NCBI GenBank assembly: GCA_902600485.1 | Contig: CACKJD010000002.1 | Location: forward strand, 124,001 to 188,000 | Length of the DNA: 64,000 nt | Source of the DNA: an uncultured Pelagibacteraceae bacterium | GTDB taxonomy: Bacteria > Pseudomonadota > Alphaproteobacteria > Pelagibacterales > Pelagibacteraceae | Direction of reading: 5' to 3' | Notes under the pieces: model-generated | Database searches by the model: none | What the model was told of the DNA's origin: nothing | What the model saw: the letters and a program-made list of their open reading frames with translations, nothing else | Shown here: positions 38,145 to 46,901 of the stretch, piece after piece | Position numbering within the stretch: the first letter of the stretch is position 1 | Layout of the letters: each line of letters starts with the position of its first letter | Made by a program: the position numbers and the translations under genes

Positions 38145-38792
38145 TTAATTGGCTGAAAAATATATGCTTTGGAAATAAGAAATTGATCGCTTTTTTGACT
38201 GATCAGTATCGGCCATTATCGCAACCCCGTCTAATATATCGACATCTAAATTATGCAATTTTTTATAATCTTCTTTAACATTAGTTTTCACTGTAACCCA
38301 CTCATTTAAGCTATTTTTGGTAGATGATAACACATAGTCAATCGAACTTTTAGTATAAGGACTAGTCCAATGGTCTTCAATTTCTTCATTACTTGAAAAA
38401 ACGTAGTTTATAGCTTTGTTTGAAAGTGGTGTTAGCCCAGTTTTTTTAACTACAAAGAATCTCGCAGCAAAATCATGCCCTTTTTTTGATTTCTCATTAA
38501 TGCCACTTAAGTCTTTTTCAACTTTCCAAGTAATATTTAAAAATGGGGTTTTATTAAGATCCACTAAAACCTCTTTTCCTAAACCTGACCCCCCATCTTC
38601 AACCTCAGCTCTCAAAAAATTACCTTTTTCATTATTACCTAGGCTATAATTAGTGAGGTTTTTAGCGCCTCTAATTTTTCTTACTTTTAAATTATCTAGC
38701 TCCTCATTATTAAACTGAAATATTTCTAAATTATCCCCGTATACATTGTTAAAAAAGAAAATTGAGATAATTAATATTAAAATTTTTTTCAT
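38145..38792 (-). CDS. DUF3047 exported protein
   Basis: A 215-residue protein with an N-terminal signal peptide (MKKILILIISIFFFNNVYG) and a beta-rich body. DUF3047-like blocks are LRAEVEDGGSGLGKEV, FLNITWKVE and VAIMADTDQSKKRSISYF. Members are secreted or periplasmic proteins of unknown function, probably binding carbohydrate or lipid given the jelly-roll-like pattern (inference). It lies just upstream of ybgC on the same strand. Confidence 0.78.
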   Translation of the reverse strand: MKKILILIISIFFFNNVYGDNLEIFQFNNEELDNLKVRKIRGAKNLTNYSLGNNEKGNFLRAEVEDGGSGLGKEVLVDLNKTPFLNITWKVEKDLSGINEKSKKGHDFAARFFVVKKTGLTPLSNKAINYVFSSNEEIEDHWTSPYTKSSIDYVLSSTKNSLNEWVTVKTNVKEDYKKLHNLDVDILDGVAIMADTDQSKKRSISYFQSIYFSAN

Positions 38793-38899
38793 TTTTGGAA
38801 GCTATAGACTAAAAAAAAAAAAATTCAAATAATTTGAAAATCTTACTTTTGACATTTTTCAGACATTCGAAATTCATTATTTAGCGCTATTTATTACTC

Positions 38900-39106
38900 A
38901 TGAAACTTTTAATACCACTTATATTACTACTAGTTCTAACTGGATGCTCAACACACTCGGTGAAACTTGGCAAAAAATGTACTAAATTAGCCGAAGATAA
39001 CACTTACGAAAAATCTTTCGTGTGGATTATCAACAACGAAAATTTAGAAAATTTTGATCAAAAAATAAATAAGCAAAATTGTGTAGTTAATGGAGAGAAG
39101 CTTTGA
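38900..39106 (+). CDS. Small lipoprotein
   Basis: A 68-residue protein with a clean lipoprotein signal peptide: MKLLIPLILLLVLTGC, lipobox LTGC and acylated Cys16. The mature part is about 53 residues with two further cysteines (GKKCTKLAEDN and KQNCVVNGEKL), which could form a disulfide in the periplasm. No family recognised. Its stop codon overlaps a TTG start of the following mini-ORF. Confidence 0.72.
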   Translation: MKLLIPLILLLVLTGCSTHSVKLGKKCTKLAEDNTYEKSFVWIINNENLENFDQKINKQNCVVNGEKL

Positions 39107-39237
39107 AATTAGCATCAATCTTTATACTTCTAGTTTATTGGTCAGTAATTATTTTAGCACCTGTTATAGCTAACGAAGATAGTTTATATAAACTTGAAAA
39201 CACTATGTTGCCTCTAGAAAAACCTAAAATTAAATAA
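39103..39237 (+). CDS. 44-residue putative membrane peptide
   Basis: A 44-codon frame starting with TTG that overlaps the lipoprotein stop as TTGA. It begins MKLASIFILLVYWSVIILAP (first residue read as Met), one hydrophobic helix, then a short acidic/charged tail ending in EKPKIK. It ends one base before the convergent SDR gene. The overlap and fit between neighbours support a real gene, while the TTG start and short length are reasons for caution. No family recognised. Confidence 0.5.
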   Translation: MKLASIFILLVYWSVIILAPVIANEDSLYKLENTMLPLEKPKIK

Positions 39238-39238
39238 A

Positions 39239-39985
39239 TTAATAAGTAGATCTACCGCCACTAATATCAAATACTGCGGCGGTAGAAAATGAATTTTCTT
39301 CAGATGAAAGCCAGCATACCATTGATGAGAGCTCATTTAATTTCAGAAATCTTGCTCTTGGAACTTTAGAAAGCATTCTTTTAACGTGTTCTTTAGACAT
39401 TTGATTTAAGATCCTTGTTTTGGCACCTGCTGGAGTTACTGCATTAACAGCTATATTTTTATTTGCTAATTCCTTTCCGAGAGATTTTGTAAGTGCAATA
39501 ACGCCTGCTTTTGAGGAGCTATATGCGCTAGCTTTTGCATTACCATCTTTTCCAGAAACTGAAGCTATATTAACTATTCTTCCATAATTTTTTTTTATCA
39601 TATGTGGAACTACAGCCCTACAGCAGTTAAAAGTGCCGTGTAAATTTATGTCAACAATTGTTTTCCATTCCTCGTAATCGTAATTCCACAGCTCAGTAGT
39701 TGACCCAGTAATACCAGCACTATTAACTAATATATCAATTTTCGTGTTTTTAGTGATTTTGCTAACAGCATCTTCAACGTTTTCAGGATCTGTCACATCG
39801 ACAATTTGTTTATGTAAATTTTTATTTTTAATTTTCTTAACAATTTTTTTTAGTTCATTTTCATCATTATCCCAAATAATTACCTTTGCCCCAGATTTAA
39901 GAAATCTTTTTGTTATATCCAAACCGAAACCTTGGGCTCCACCTGTAACTATTGCAACTTTTTTTTTTAAATCAAATTTATTCAT
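39239..39985 (-). CDS. SDR-family oxidoreductase (FabG-like)
   Basis: Classical short-chain dehydrogenase of 248 residues. The NAD(P) motif is VTGGAQGFGLDI, NNAG-type strand VNSAGITGS, catalytic Ser in NIASVSGKDGNAKASAYSSSKAG with the Tyr and Lys of YxxxK. An acidic Asp after strand 2 (IIWDND) favours NAD over NADP. Last gene of the TRAP-NCS1 operon and overlapping the NCS1 gene by four bases, so it probably oxidises whatever is imported, rather than serving fatty-acid synthesis (inference). Confidence 0.86.
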   Translation of the reverse strand: MNKFDLKKKVAIVTGGAQGFGLDITKRFLKSGAKVIIWDNDENELKKIVKKIKNKNLHKQIVDVTDPENVEDAVSKITKNTKIDILVNSAGITGSTTELWNYDYEEWKTIVDINLHGTFNCCRAVVPHMIKKNYGRIVNIASVSGKDGNAKASAYSSSKAGVIALTKSLGKELANKNIAVNAVTPAGAKTRILNQMSKEHVKRMLSKVPRARFLKLNELSSMVCWLSSEENSFSTAAVFDISGGRSTY

Positions 39986-41442
39986 TTTTCACTTGCTAGC
40001 AGGTAATAGACAATACTTGAAACAACAAAACCAATTATCCAAGAAAAAGATTGAAATATATTAAGATTAGTATTCCAAATAGTTGAAAATGCAAAGATAG
40101 TTCCTATTAAAATTGAATATAGTGCTTTTAAATTCCATCCTTTAGAATACATATAGACACTTTTTTCATCTGCAAAAAATATGTCTTTATTGATTAAAAT
40201 TCTTTTTTTAATTACATAATAATCAACAATTATAATTCCAAATATAGGTCCAAAAAAACTCGCAACAGTATCTAAGATCGATAAGGACCCGTTTTGGCTC
40301 AAAAGTGGTGTCCAAAGTGCTCCTACAAAAAAACCAAAAAACAATATAGTTAATCCTGATTTTTTTAAGGTCATATTTTTCGGCATAAAATTAATAATGA
40401 TATTTTGAGTTGGGATGTAGTTTGCAATTAGATTAGTTGAGGACGACGCAAATAAAATAAAAATTAATACAACCACTGTTAAAATTGTATTATTCAATTT
40501 TCCTATAATATCCGTAGGGTTTGTAAGCACTGTTGAAATACTAATGTTATTACTTCTAAAATATGTATCAGAACCAACAATAATAACTAATACAAAAAAG
40601 GAAAACAGAATTAAAGAAAAAGCTAGAGATATATTGCCCTTAGTTAATTCTTTGGTATCTTTTACATATCGAGAGTAATCACCAAAGTTTAGTATTAATA
40701 TAGAATAATATGCAAATAATGTTCCTGTGATACCGATCATATTTGCTAATTTAAATTCTTCAAATCCACCAGTTAAGTTTAACCTATCCGACAATGTTTC
40801 TAGAACATATAAGTCACTTTCAGAAATAAGAATTAAAAAAAATAAAAACAGTCCAAAAAAAACAAATATTGCTGAAAAATTTATAAAATTCTTTGTTATT
40901 TTTTGTCCATTGCTAAAAATTAAAAACTGTATCAATAAAGTTAATATAAAAGATAACCAGTCAATTAAGTTCATTGACATAAAATAAATTAAAAAAATAT
41001 CGTTATCTAAAAAATTACTATCAATATTGAATAAAGTAATTCTTATTAAATATCCAATTGATTTAGAGATAAAAAAAGTTTGTACTCCAAAAAAAAATAA
41101 GCCAACAAATCCTCTTAAAAGACTAATGTATTTTGCTCCCAAATAACCAGTTGATATTCTTAAAAAAACTGGAAAAGGTATACCATGTCTTTGTGAAGGT
41201 GCTCCACCAAGGTTTGAAAAAAAACAAACTAAAATTGATGCTAATATTGAGCCAAATAAAACTTCATAAAAATTTAAATTATAAAGCAAATATAAAGAAC
41301 CTAATAAAGCGAAAGAAATGATGCTTTGTGTTCCAACAGTCCAAAAACAAAATATATCTTTCCAATTCCAATTTTTATTTGTTGGATTTACTGAAACTAT
41401 TTCCCAGTTTGCTAAATGAATATTTTCTTTATTAGGACTCAC
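39982..41442 (-). CDS. NCS1-family permease
   Basis: Nucleobase-cation-symport-1 transporter of 486 residues and about 12 membrane helices. It is recognised by the N-terminal NWNWKDIFCFWTVGTQSI, the GAPSQRHGIPFPVFLRISTG loop, which is the family's hallmark, and later NYIPTQNIIINF. Typical substrates are cytosine, purines, allantoin, thiamine or related ring compounds; the sequence does not let me choose. It is 24 bases downstream of the TRAP large permease and overlaps the SDR gene by four, an unusual combination of two transporter types in one operon. Confidence 0.85.
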   Translation of the reverse strand: MSPNKENIHLANWEIVSVNPTNKNWNWKDIFCFWTVGTQSIISFALLGSLYLLYNLNFYEVLFGSILASILVCFFSNLGGAPSQRHGIPFPVFLRISTGYLGAKYISLLRGFVGLFFFGVQTFFISKSIGYLIRITLFNIDSNFLDNDIFLIYFMSMNLIDWLSFILTLLIQFLIFSNGQKITKNFINFSAIFVFFGLFLFFLILISESDLYVLETLSDRLNLTGGFEEFKLANMIGITGTLFAYYSILILNFGDYSRYVKDTKELTKGNISLAFSLILFSFFVLVIIVGSDTYFRSNNISISTVLTNPTDIIGKLNNTILTVVVLIFILFASSSTNLIANYIPTQNIIINFMPKNMTLKKSGLTILFFGFFVGALWTPLLSQNGSLSILDTVASFFGPIFGIIIVDYYVIKKRILINKDIFFADEKSVYMYSKGWNLKALYSILIGTIFAFSTIWNTNLNIFQSFSWIIGFVVSSIVYYLLASEK

Positions 41443-41466
41443 TATTCCATAATAATCATATATAAA

Positions 41467-42801
41467 TTACTGTCCATACAAGACAGATGGCAACCATAGG
41501 ACTATTTTAGGAAATATAATAATAATAATAAGACCAATTATTTGGAGCACCATAAATTGCATCATTCCTAGATAAATATCCTTTAAATCCCATTCTGGAA
41601 CGACTCCTTTTAAAAAATAAGCTGATAATGCTACAGGAGGTGATAGCCATGCGGTTTGTAAATTTACGGCAACTAATATTGCAAACCAGGTTAAATTAAA
41701 TCCTAAAGCTTCAACTAAAGGTAATATTATCGGAATTATTATCATAACTATTGGCACCCATTCAAGAGGCCAACCTAATAGAAAGATCATAACCATTATC
41801 ATTCCAAGGATTAAATATTTGTTCATTTCTAATCCTAATAAAAATTCTGTTAATAAAGTTGGTGTACCTAATCTTGCAAATACTGCTCCAAAAAAGTTTG
41901 ATGCTGCAACTAAAACCATTATAAGTGCAGTAATTTCTAATGTTTTTACTAATGCTTCTTGTAATTTTGGTAATGTCAATTTTTTATAAGCTAAAGACAA
42001 TAATAATGCACCCATTGCACCGCATCCTGCAGCTTCAGTTGGTGTTGCAAAGCCTAACAGAATACTTCCAAGTGCTGCAAACACTAAAGCTGCTGGTGGT
42101 ACCAAACCTAAAAAAAATTCAATCCAAACTTTTTTCATACTTGTAGCCCTCATATCTTCTGGTAATGGTGGCCCTAGCTTTGGGTCCATCATGCATCTAA
42201 TTGTTGTATAAGCCGCGTACAATGTTGCTAATAAAATTCCTGGAAAAATTGCAGCCGCAAATAAATCAATAACGGGAATTTCCATAATAGGGCCCATCAC
42301 AACTAACATTATACTTGGTGGGATTAATATACCTAATGTTCCTCCAGCGGTTATAGTTCCAGCCGCAAGTCTCACATCGTAGCTTGAACGATTCATTGAT
42401 TTTGCAGCCATAATTCCTAAAATTGTAACTGAAGCACCAACAATTCCTGTCGCAGCTGCGAATATAACTGAGACAAATAAAACAGCGTAATATAAAGAGC
42501 CTCGAACTTTAGCAAGCATTAATTGAAAAGCAGAAAATAATCTTTCCATTAAACCAGCTTGTTCCATCATTATCCCCATAAATACAAATAGTGGAACTGC
42601 TGCTAGGGTTTGTTCAGTCATTACCATGGAAAATTGTAGCGTCATTAAATAAAAAACTAATTTTCCAAATCCTAAATATCCGAAAACAAATCCTAAAAAA
42701 ATTAATGTGAATGAAATTGGAAAACCAACAAATATTGCAAACAACATTACACCAACTAAAATAAAACCTAATATTGCTGGATCAATTAACTCTGCGATCA
42801 T
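41467..42801 (-). CDS. dctM: TRAP transporter large permease (DctM family)
   Basis: Twelve-helix subunit of a tripartite ATP-independent periplasmic transporter that imports an organic anion using a sodium gradient. The 444 residues include the family blocks ATGIVGASVTILGIMAAKSM, AAGTITAGGTLGILIPPS and FATPTEAAGCGAMGALLLS, plus GWPLEWVPIVMIIIPI. It overlaps the small permease by four bases. Transport substrate depends on the binding protein upstream. Confidence 0.94.
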   Translation of the reverse strand: MIAELIDPAILGFILVGVMLFAIFVGFPISFTLIFLGFVFGYLGFGKLVFYLMTLQFSMVMTEQTLAAVPLFVFMGIMMEQAGLMERLFSAFQLMLAKVRGSLYYAVLFVSVIFAAATGIVGASVTILGIMAAKSMNRSSYDVRLAAGTITAGGTLGILIPPSIMLVVMGPIMEIPVIDLFAAAIFPGILLATLYAAYTTIRCMMDPKLGPPLPEDMRATSMKKVWIEFFLGLVPPAALVFAALGSILLGFATPTEAAGCGAMGALLLSLAYKKLTLPKLQEALVKTLEITALIMVLVAASNFFGAVFARLGTPTLLTEFLLGLEMNKYLILGMIMVMIFLLGWPLEWVPIVMIIIPIILPLVEALGFNLTWFAILVAVNLQTAWLSPPVALSAYFLKGVVPEWDLKDIYLGMMQFMVLQIIGLIIIIIFPKIVLWLPSVLYGQ

Positions 42802-43412
42802 TTATTTTCCCCTGGCCATTCACCTTTTTTACTTGCCCAATAACTTTTTAATAATTCTGATATACCTTGAATTAATAAAAAGATTATTCCAACCAATAAG
42901 CATGTTTTAATTGGCCACATAAAAGGCATCCAAGTAGTATCCATGCCTCTTTCACCTCTTCTAATAGATTCTTCAACAAAACCGATTGTCATATATAAAA
43001 AAACAATAAGTCCTGGAAAATAAAATAAAATATATAACCAAAAATCTATTAAACCCTGTGTCTTAGTTTTAAAATTTCTATATAAAAAATCTGCTCTTAT
43101 ATGAACTCCTTTTGATAGAGCATAAGCTGCACCCAACATAAATAATGCACCATAAAGAAATCTACTTATATCGTATGCCCAAATTGTAGGAGCTAAAAAT
43201 AATTTTCGAGCAATGACTTCGTAAGTCATTGCAAAAATTAATGGAATTAAAATCCAACAAACTATATTTCCAACGATTTTACTAAATTTATCTATTCTTA
43301 ATATGGTATTTGCCATCCATGATGGCATATCTTCAGGCATTTTATTAGAGGTCCCTCGCCTCTCAGCAATCATTTCATCTGATATATCAAAGTTTGATTG
43401 TTTGTCTGACAT
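42798..43412 (-). CDS. dctQ: TRAP transporter small permease (DctQ family)
   Basis: Four-helix TRAP subunit of 204 residues. A cytosolic N-terminal extension of about 35 residues comes before the first helix (IVGNIVCWILIPLIFAMTYE). The conserved RKLFLAPTIWAYDISRFLYG and GVHIRADFLYRNF segments identify DctQ. It follows the binding-protein gene by 69 bases that include a strong terminator hairpin, so it is probably expressed at a lower level. Confidence 0.92.
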   Translation of the reverse strand: MSDKQSNFDISDEMIAERRGTSNKMPEDMPSWMANTILRIDKFSKIVGNIVCWILIPLIFAMTYEVIARKLFLAPTIWAYDISRFLYGALFMLGAAYALSKGVHIRADFLYRNFKTKTQGLIDFWLYILFYFPGLIVFLYMTIGFVEESIRRGERGMDTTWMPFMWPIKTCLLVGIIFLLIQGISELLKSYWASKKGEWPGENK

Positions 43413-43430
43413 AAAGGAATTTTAAACAAA

Positions 43431-43456
43431 AAGAGCGGACTGTAAAGTCCGCTCTT
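43431..43456 (-). terminator. Terminator/attenuator hairpin after the TRAP binding-protein gene
   Basis: AAGAGCGGACT (43431-43441) and AGTCCGCTCTT (43446-43456) form a perfect 11-bp stem with a four-base loop. On the minus strand the stem is followed directly by a U-rich run (TTTTTGTTT). It lies between dctP and dctQ inside the operon, and its GC-rich arms stand out from the surrounding AT-rich DNA. It should partly end transcription, giving more binding protein than permease; it may also protect the dctP mRNA 3' end. Confidence 0.9.
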
Positions 43457-43481
43457 ATTAAATTTAAAAGTTATTACTTTT

Positions 43482-44573
43482 TTACTTCAATGTCGCTGCG
43501 TGAGCCATTCCAAGCTTAGCATTTGACATTTGAGCACCGCTCCAGAAAGGAACAGCAACATCTGCAAACTCTTTCATAGAGTCATATACTTTTTTGAAAA
43601 ATGCGTTTTTCTCAGCATTTTTATTTAAAGTAGCTTTTGCTGCAGCCATATATTCTACGAAATAATCAGATGGGGTGTCTTCTAATTTAACCCCATGCTT
43701 AGTAGTAAGCTCTTGTAAAGCTTTACCGTTTTCGTAAATTCTGTAGCTTAAAGATTTTGCTAGTGATGCGTTAGCAGCAACTTCAAGAGATTTTTTCTCG
43801 TGAGCTGTCATTGCATTATAAGTTTTTCCAGTTATGTAAAAGTCAGCATTAACTACAACTTGGTGTAATCCTTGTAAGTAGTAATGTTTTAAGACTTTTT
43901 GAAAACCAAACGTTAAATCTGGTTTTGGACAACACCACTCAGCTGCATCAATAGTACCTGCTTCAAGTGCTGGTAAAATATCACCACCACCCATAGCAAC
44001 AGATGCTATACCAATGTCTTTGTAAGTTTGTCCTGGGATTCCTGGAGGAGTTCTGAATTTATATTTTCTAAAGTCAGCCATATCTTTAATTGGTTTTGGA
44101 AACCAACCTAAAGCTTCTGGTCCAACTGGTTGAAGCATAAATCCTTTTATGTCTCTTCCCATTTCTTTCCATAATTGGTCGTAAAGTTCTTTACCACCAC
44201 CGTATTGGAACCATGATAGAAATGCTAAGTTATCTATACCTACTCCACCTCCTGCTACAGGTGAACCAAATAACATAGCTGCTGGGTGATCACCTGACCA
44301 ATAGTGTGTCCAAGCAAATCCACAGTCAATTAAACCTTTGTCAACCGCATCTAAAGTTTCTTTAACTCCAACAACTGCTCCTGCTGGTAAAATTTCAAAT
44401 TTTAAAGATCCATCAGTTAAAGCTGTTACAGTATCAGTGAAGTCTTTAAGCATTTTTACTTCATCTGCTTTAGTATTAAGAACGGTCTGACATTTCAATG
44501 TTTTAGCGCTAGCGTTTGATACAAAACCAAAAACTAAAAAAGCGGTAAACAAGATTGAAATAATTTTTTTCAT
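43482..44573 (-). CDS. dctP: TRAP transporter substrate-binding protein (DctP family)
   Basis: Periplasmic solute-binding protein of 363 residues with a signal peptide cleaved after VSNASA. The mature part begins KTLKCQTVLNTKADEVKMLK. The DctP family's ligand-arginine strand is KYKFRTPPGIPGQTYKDIG, followed by ILPALEAGTIDAAEWCCP, the hinge region, as in TRAP proteins for carboxylates and 2-oxoacids. A GAGAGGG element sits just upstream of the ATG as ribosome-binding site. The ligand is unknown; nearby sulfonate genes suggest an organosulfonate, as the Arg clamp would bind any small organic anion (inference). Confidence 0.92.
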   Translation of the reverse strand: MKKIISILFTAFLVFGFVSNASAKTLKCQTVLNTKADEVKMLKDFTDTVTALTDGSLKFEILPAGAVVGVKETLDAVDKGLIDCGFAWTHYWSGDHPAAMLFGSPVAGGGVGIDNLAFLSWFQYGGGKELYDQLWKEMGRDIKGFMLQPVGPEALGWFPKPIKDMADFRKYKFRTPPGIPGQTYKDIGIASVAMGGGDILPALEAGTIDAAEWCCPKPDLTFGFQKVLKHYYLQGLHQVVVNADFYITGKTYNAMTAHEKKSLEVAANASLAKSLSYRIYENGKALQELTTKHGVKLEDTPSDYFVEYMAAAKATLNKNAEKNAFFKKVYDSMKEFADVAVPFWSGAQMSNAKLGMAHAATLK

Positions 44574-44703
44574 AATTTCCCTCTCTTAAGTTATTTTTAA
44601 AAAACTAATTCTGACAAAAATCTTATAACGATACAAGAACCAAATATCTCAATAAACCTAGTAAAAATCAGAGATTCAGTATAAAAATAAACCCAAAGTG
44701 ATT

Positions 44704-46323
44704 ATGGAAAATTTTGATTACATTATTATTGGAGCAGGCTCAGCTGGTTGTGTTTTAGCTAATCGATTATCAGAAAATCCTAAAAATAAAGTTTTACTGT
44801 TAGAGGCTGGTGGAAAAGATAATTATCCATGGATACATATACCCGTTGGTTATTATAAGACAATGCATAATCCAAAAGTAGATTGGTGTTTTCGTACAGA
44901 AAAAGATGAGACGATGAATAACAGGTCAATAAGATATCCTAGAGGCAAAACATTAGGAGGCAGTTCATCAATAAATGGCTTGTTGTGGATAAGGGGTCAA
45001 AGTAATGATTACGATAATTGGCGTCAGCAAGGTAACAAAGGTTGGGGATGGGATGATGTATTACCGTACTTTATAAAATCAGAAAACAATGAGCTAGGCA
45101 AAGGCAAATTTCATAGTGATGAAGGTCCAATCATGGTTGCAAATAAAAAAATTAAATTAAAAATGCTTGATGAATTTATAAATGCAGCAGAAGAGAAAGG
45201 TATTCCTAAGGTAAATGATTTTAATACAGGTGATAATTTTGGTGTTGGTTTTTTTCAATTTACTACAACTTTTAATAAATTAGGTTTGAAATTAAGATAT
45301 AGTGCAGCAAAAGGTTACTTGAATCCTGCAAAAAAAAGATTGAATTTAAAGATAATAACTAATGCTCATGTTCAAAAAATTAATTTTGAAGGTAAAAAAG
45401 CTTCAGATATTGAATACTTTCTTGGAGAAAATTTGAGTAAAATTTCTGCCAATAAAGAGATTATATTATGTGCGGGCTCAATTGGATCGCCTCATATCTT
45501 ACAAGTCTCAGGAATTGGCGATGGTGATAAATTAAGTAAAATTGGGATAGATTTAATAAAAAATCTAAAAGGAGTTGGTAAAAATTTACAAGACCACTTA
45601 ATGTTTAGACCGGTATATAAAGTTAAAAATTTAAAATCGTTGAATAAGAAAATTAATAGTCTTTTTGGAAAATTTTTAATTGGATTAGAATATATTTTTA
45701 ATCAAAGTGGACCAATGACTATGGGAGCAAGTCAGGTGTGTGGTTTTGCTAAAAGTGATAGTTCTAGAGAAACTCCAAATCTACAATTCCATGTACAGCC
45801 TATTAGTACAGATATTTTAGGAGCAACTAAACTTCATGATTTTGATGGAATTACACCAACAGTTGCTAATATTAGACCAACAAGCAGAGGAGAAATTAAT
45901 ATTGTAAGTAAAAATATTAAAGATAATCCAAAGATTAAGATGAATTATTTATCAACTGATGATGACAGGTATGTTGCTGCACAAGGATTAAAGCTTGTAA
46001 GAAAAATAATGCTAGATACTGAAACATTTAAAAAATATGAACCAGAGGAATACCGTCCTGGTGCTCACATTAAAGATGACGAGGAGCTAGTTAAAGCTGG
46101 TAGTGACTATGCACAAACAATTTTTCATCCTGTTGGCACTTGCAAAATGGGTCAAGATGAGAATTCAGTTGTAAACGATAGACTTAAAGTTCATGGAATT
46201 GAAAATTTAAGAGTAGTTGATGCATCAATTATGCCTAATATTACATCAGGAAATACAAACGCACCAACTATAATGATTGCAGAAAAAGCATCTGACATGA
46301 TATTAGAAGACAATCTGCAATGA
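44704..46323 (+). CDS. GMC-family FAD-dependent alcohol dehydrogenase (choline dehydrogenase-like)
   Basis: FAD enzyme oxidising a primary or secondary alcohol and passing electrons to the respiratory chain or a cytochrome. The N-terminal dinucleotide motif [19 protein letters not shown] is followed by [20 protein letters not shown], then [17 protein letters not shown]. The active-site His is in [10 protein letters not shown] and the C-terminal motif is [14 protein letters not shown] start at the ATG at 44704; an in-frame GTG is six bases earlier. With 539 residues it is normal length. It is divergent from the TRAP operon by about 130 bases, suggesting that it acts on the imported solute; choline, isethionate and other alcohols are candidates. 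Confidence 0.88.
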   Translation: MENFDYIIIGAGSAGCVLANRLSENPKNKVLLLEAGGKDNYPWIHIPVGYYKTMHNPKVDWCFRTEKDETMNNRSIRYPRGKTLGGSSSINGLLWIRGQSNDYDNWRQQGNKGWGWDDVLPYFIKSENNELGKGKFHSDEGPIMVANKKIKLKMLDEFINAAEEKGIPKVNDFNTGDNFGVGFFQFTTTFNKLGLKLRYSAAKGYLNPAKKRLNLKIITNAHVQKINFEGKKASDIEYFLGENLSKISANKEIILCAGSIGSPHILQVSGIGDGDKLSKIGIDLIKNLKGVGKNLQDHLMFRPVYKVKNLKSLNKKINSLFGKFLIGLEYIFNQSGPMTMGASQVCGFAKSDSSRETPNLQFHVQPISTDILGATKLHDFDGITPTVANIRPTSRGEINIVSKNIKDNPKIKMNYLSTDDDRYVAAQGLKLVRKIMLDTETFKKYEPEEYRPGAHIKDDEELVKAGSDYAQTIFHPVGTCKMGQDENSVVNDRLKVHGIENLRVVDASIMPNITSGNTNAPTIMIAEKASDMILEDNLQ

Positions 46324-46901
46324 ATGAAGAAATAATAATTTTTACACAAATAGTTTTTATCGATTTAGTTTTAGCGGGTGATAATGCAATAATAATTGGT
46401 ATGGTTGCATCTCAATTTCCAGCCGCGGAGAGAAAAAAAATTATTTTTTGGGGAATTGGTGGAGCTGTTGTATTAAGAATAATACTAACTCTTTTAACTG
46501 CATACTTGTTACAAATAACTGGTCTAAGATTGATTGGGGGTTTAGCGTTATTATATATTTGCTATAAACTTTATAAAGATATTCTTAAAAACTCTAACAG
46601 TGAACCAAATAGTAACATAAAAATAGATAAGTCTAGTTTTATAAAAGCTATATCAACTGTATTAATTGCAGACTTTACAATGAGTTTAGATAATGTGCTA
46701 GGTGTAGCTGGAGCAGCAAAAGATCACTACGGACTTTTAGTTTTTGGTTTAGTCTTATCAATAGTTTTAATGGCAACTGCTGCTACTATAATATCTGGAT
46801 GGATAAAAAAGTATAAATGGATTGGTTGGGTTGGTTTATTAGCAATACTGGTAGTTGCAATAGATTTGATTTATACTGACTTAAAAATTTTAATTATTTG
46901 A
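46320..46901 (+). CDS. TerC-family integral membrane protein (YjbE-like)
   Basis: A 193-residue membrane protein with about six helices. The TerC signatures are [17 protein letters not shown] near the N-terminus and [19 protein letters not shown] in the second half, each with the conserved Asp-Asn pair thought to bind a metal ion. Some TerC proteins are linked to manganese or other metal efflux; a tellurite role is a naming relic. It overlaps the GMC gene by four bases and the SDR by one. Confidence 0.85.
   Translation: MNEEIIIFTQIVFIDLVLAGDNAIIIGMVASQFPAAERKKIIFWGIGGAVVLRIILTLLTAYLLQITGLRLIGGLALLYICYKLYKDILKNSNSEPNSNIKIDKSSFIKAISTVLIADFTMSLDNVLGVAGAAKDHYGLLVFGLVLSIVLMATAATIISGWIKKYKWIGWVGLLAILVVAIDLIYTDLKILII

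Noticed and set aside
39982..44573. A mobile element or genomic island boundary around the transport genes
   Set aside because: I saw no integrase, transposase, direct repeats or tRNA-linked duplication, and the base composition matches the neighbours.
46320..46901. Tellurite resistance function for the TerC-like gene
   Set aside because: The name is historical; the sequence only supports a membrane metal-related protein, and no other ter genes are present.
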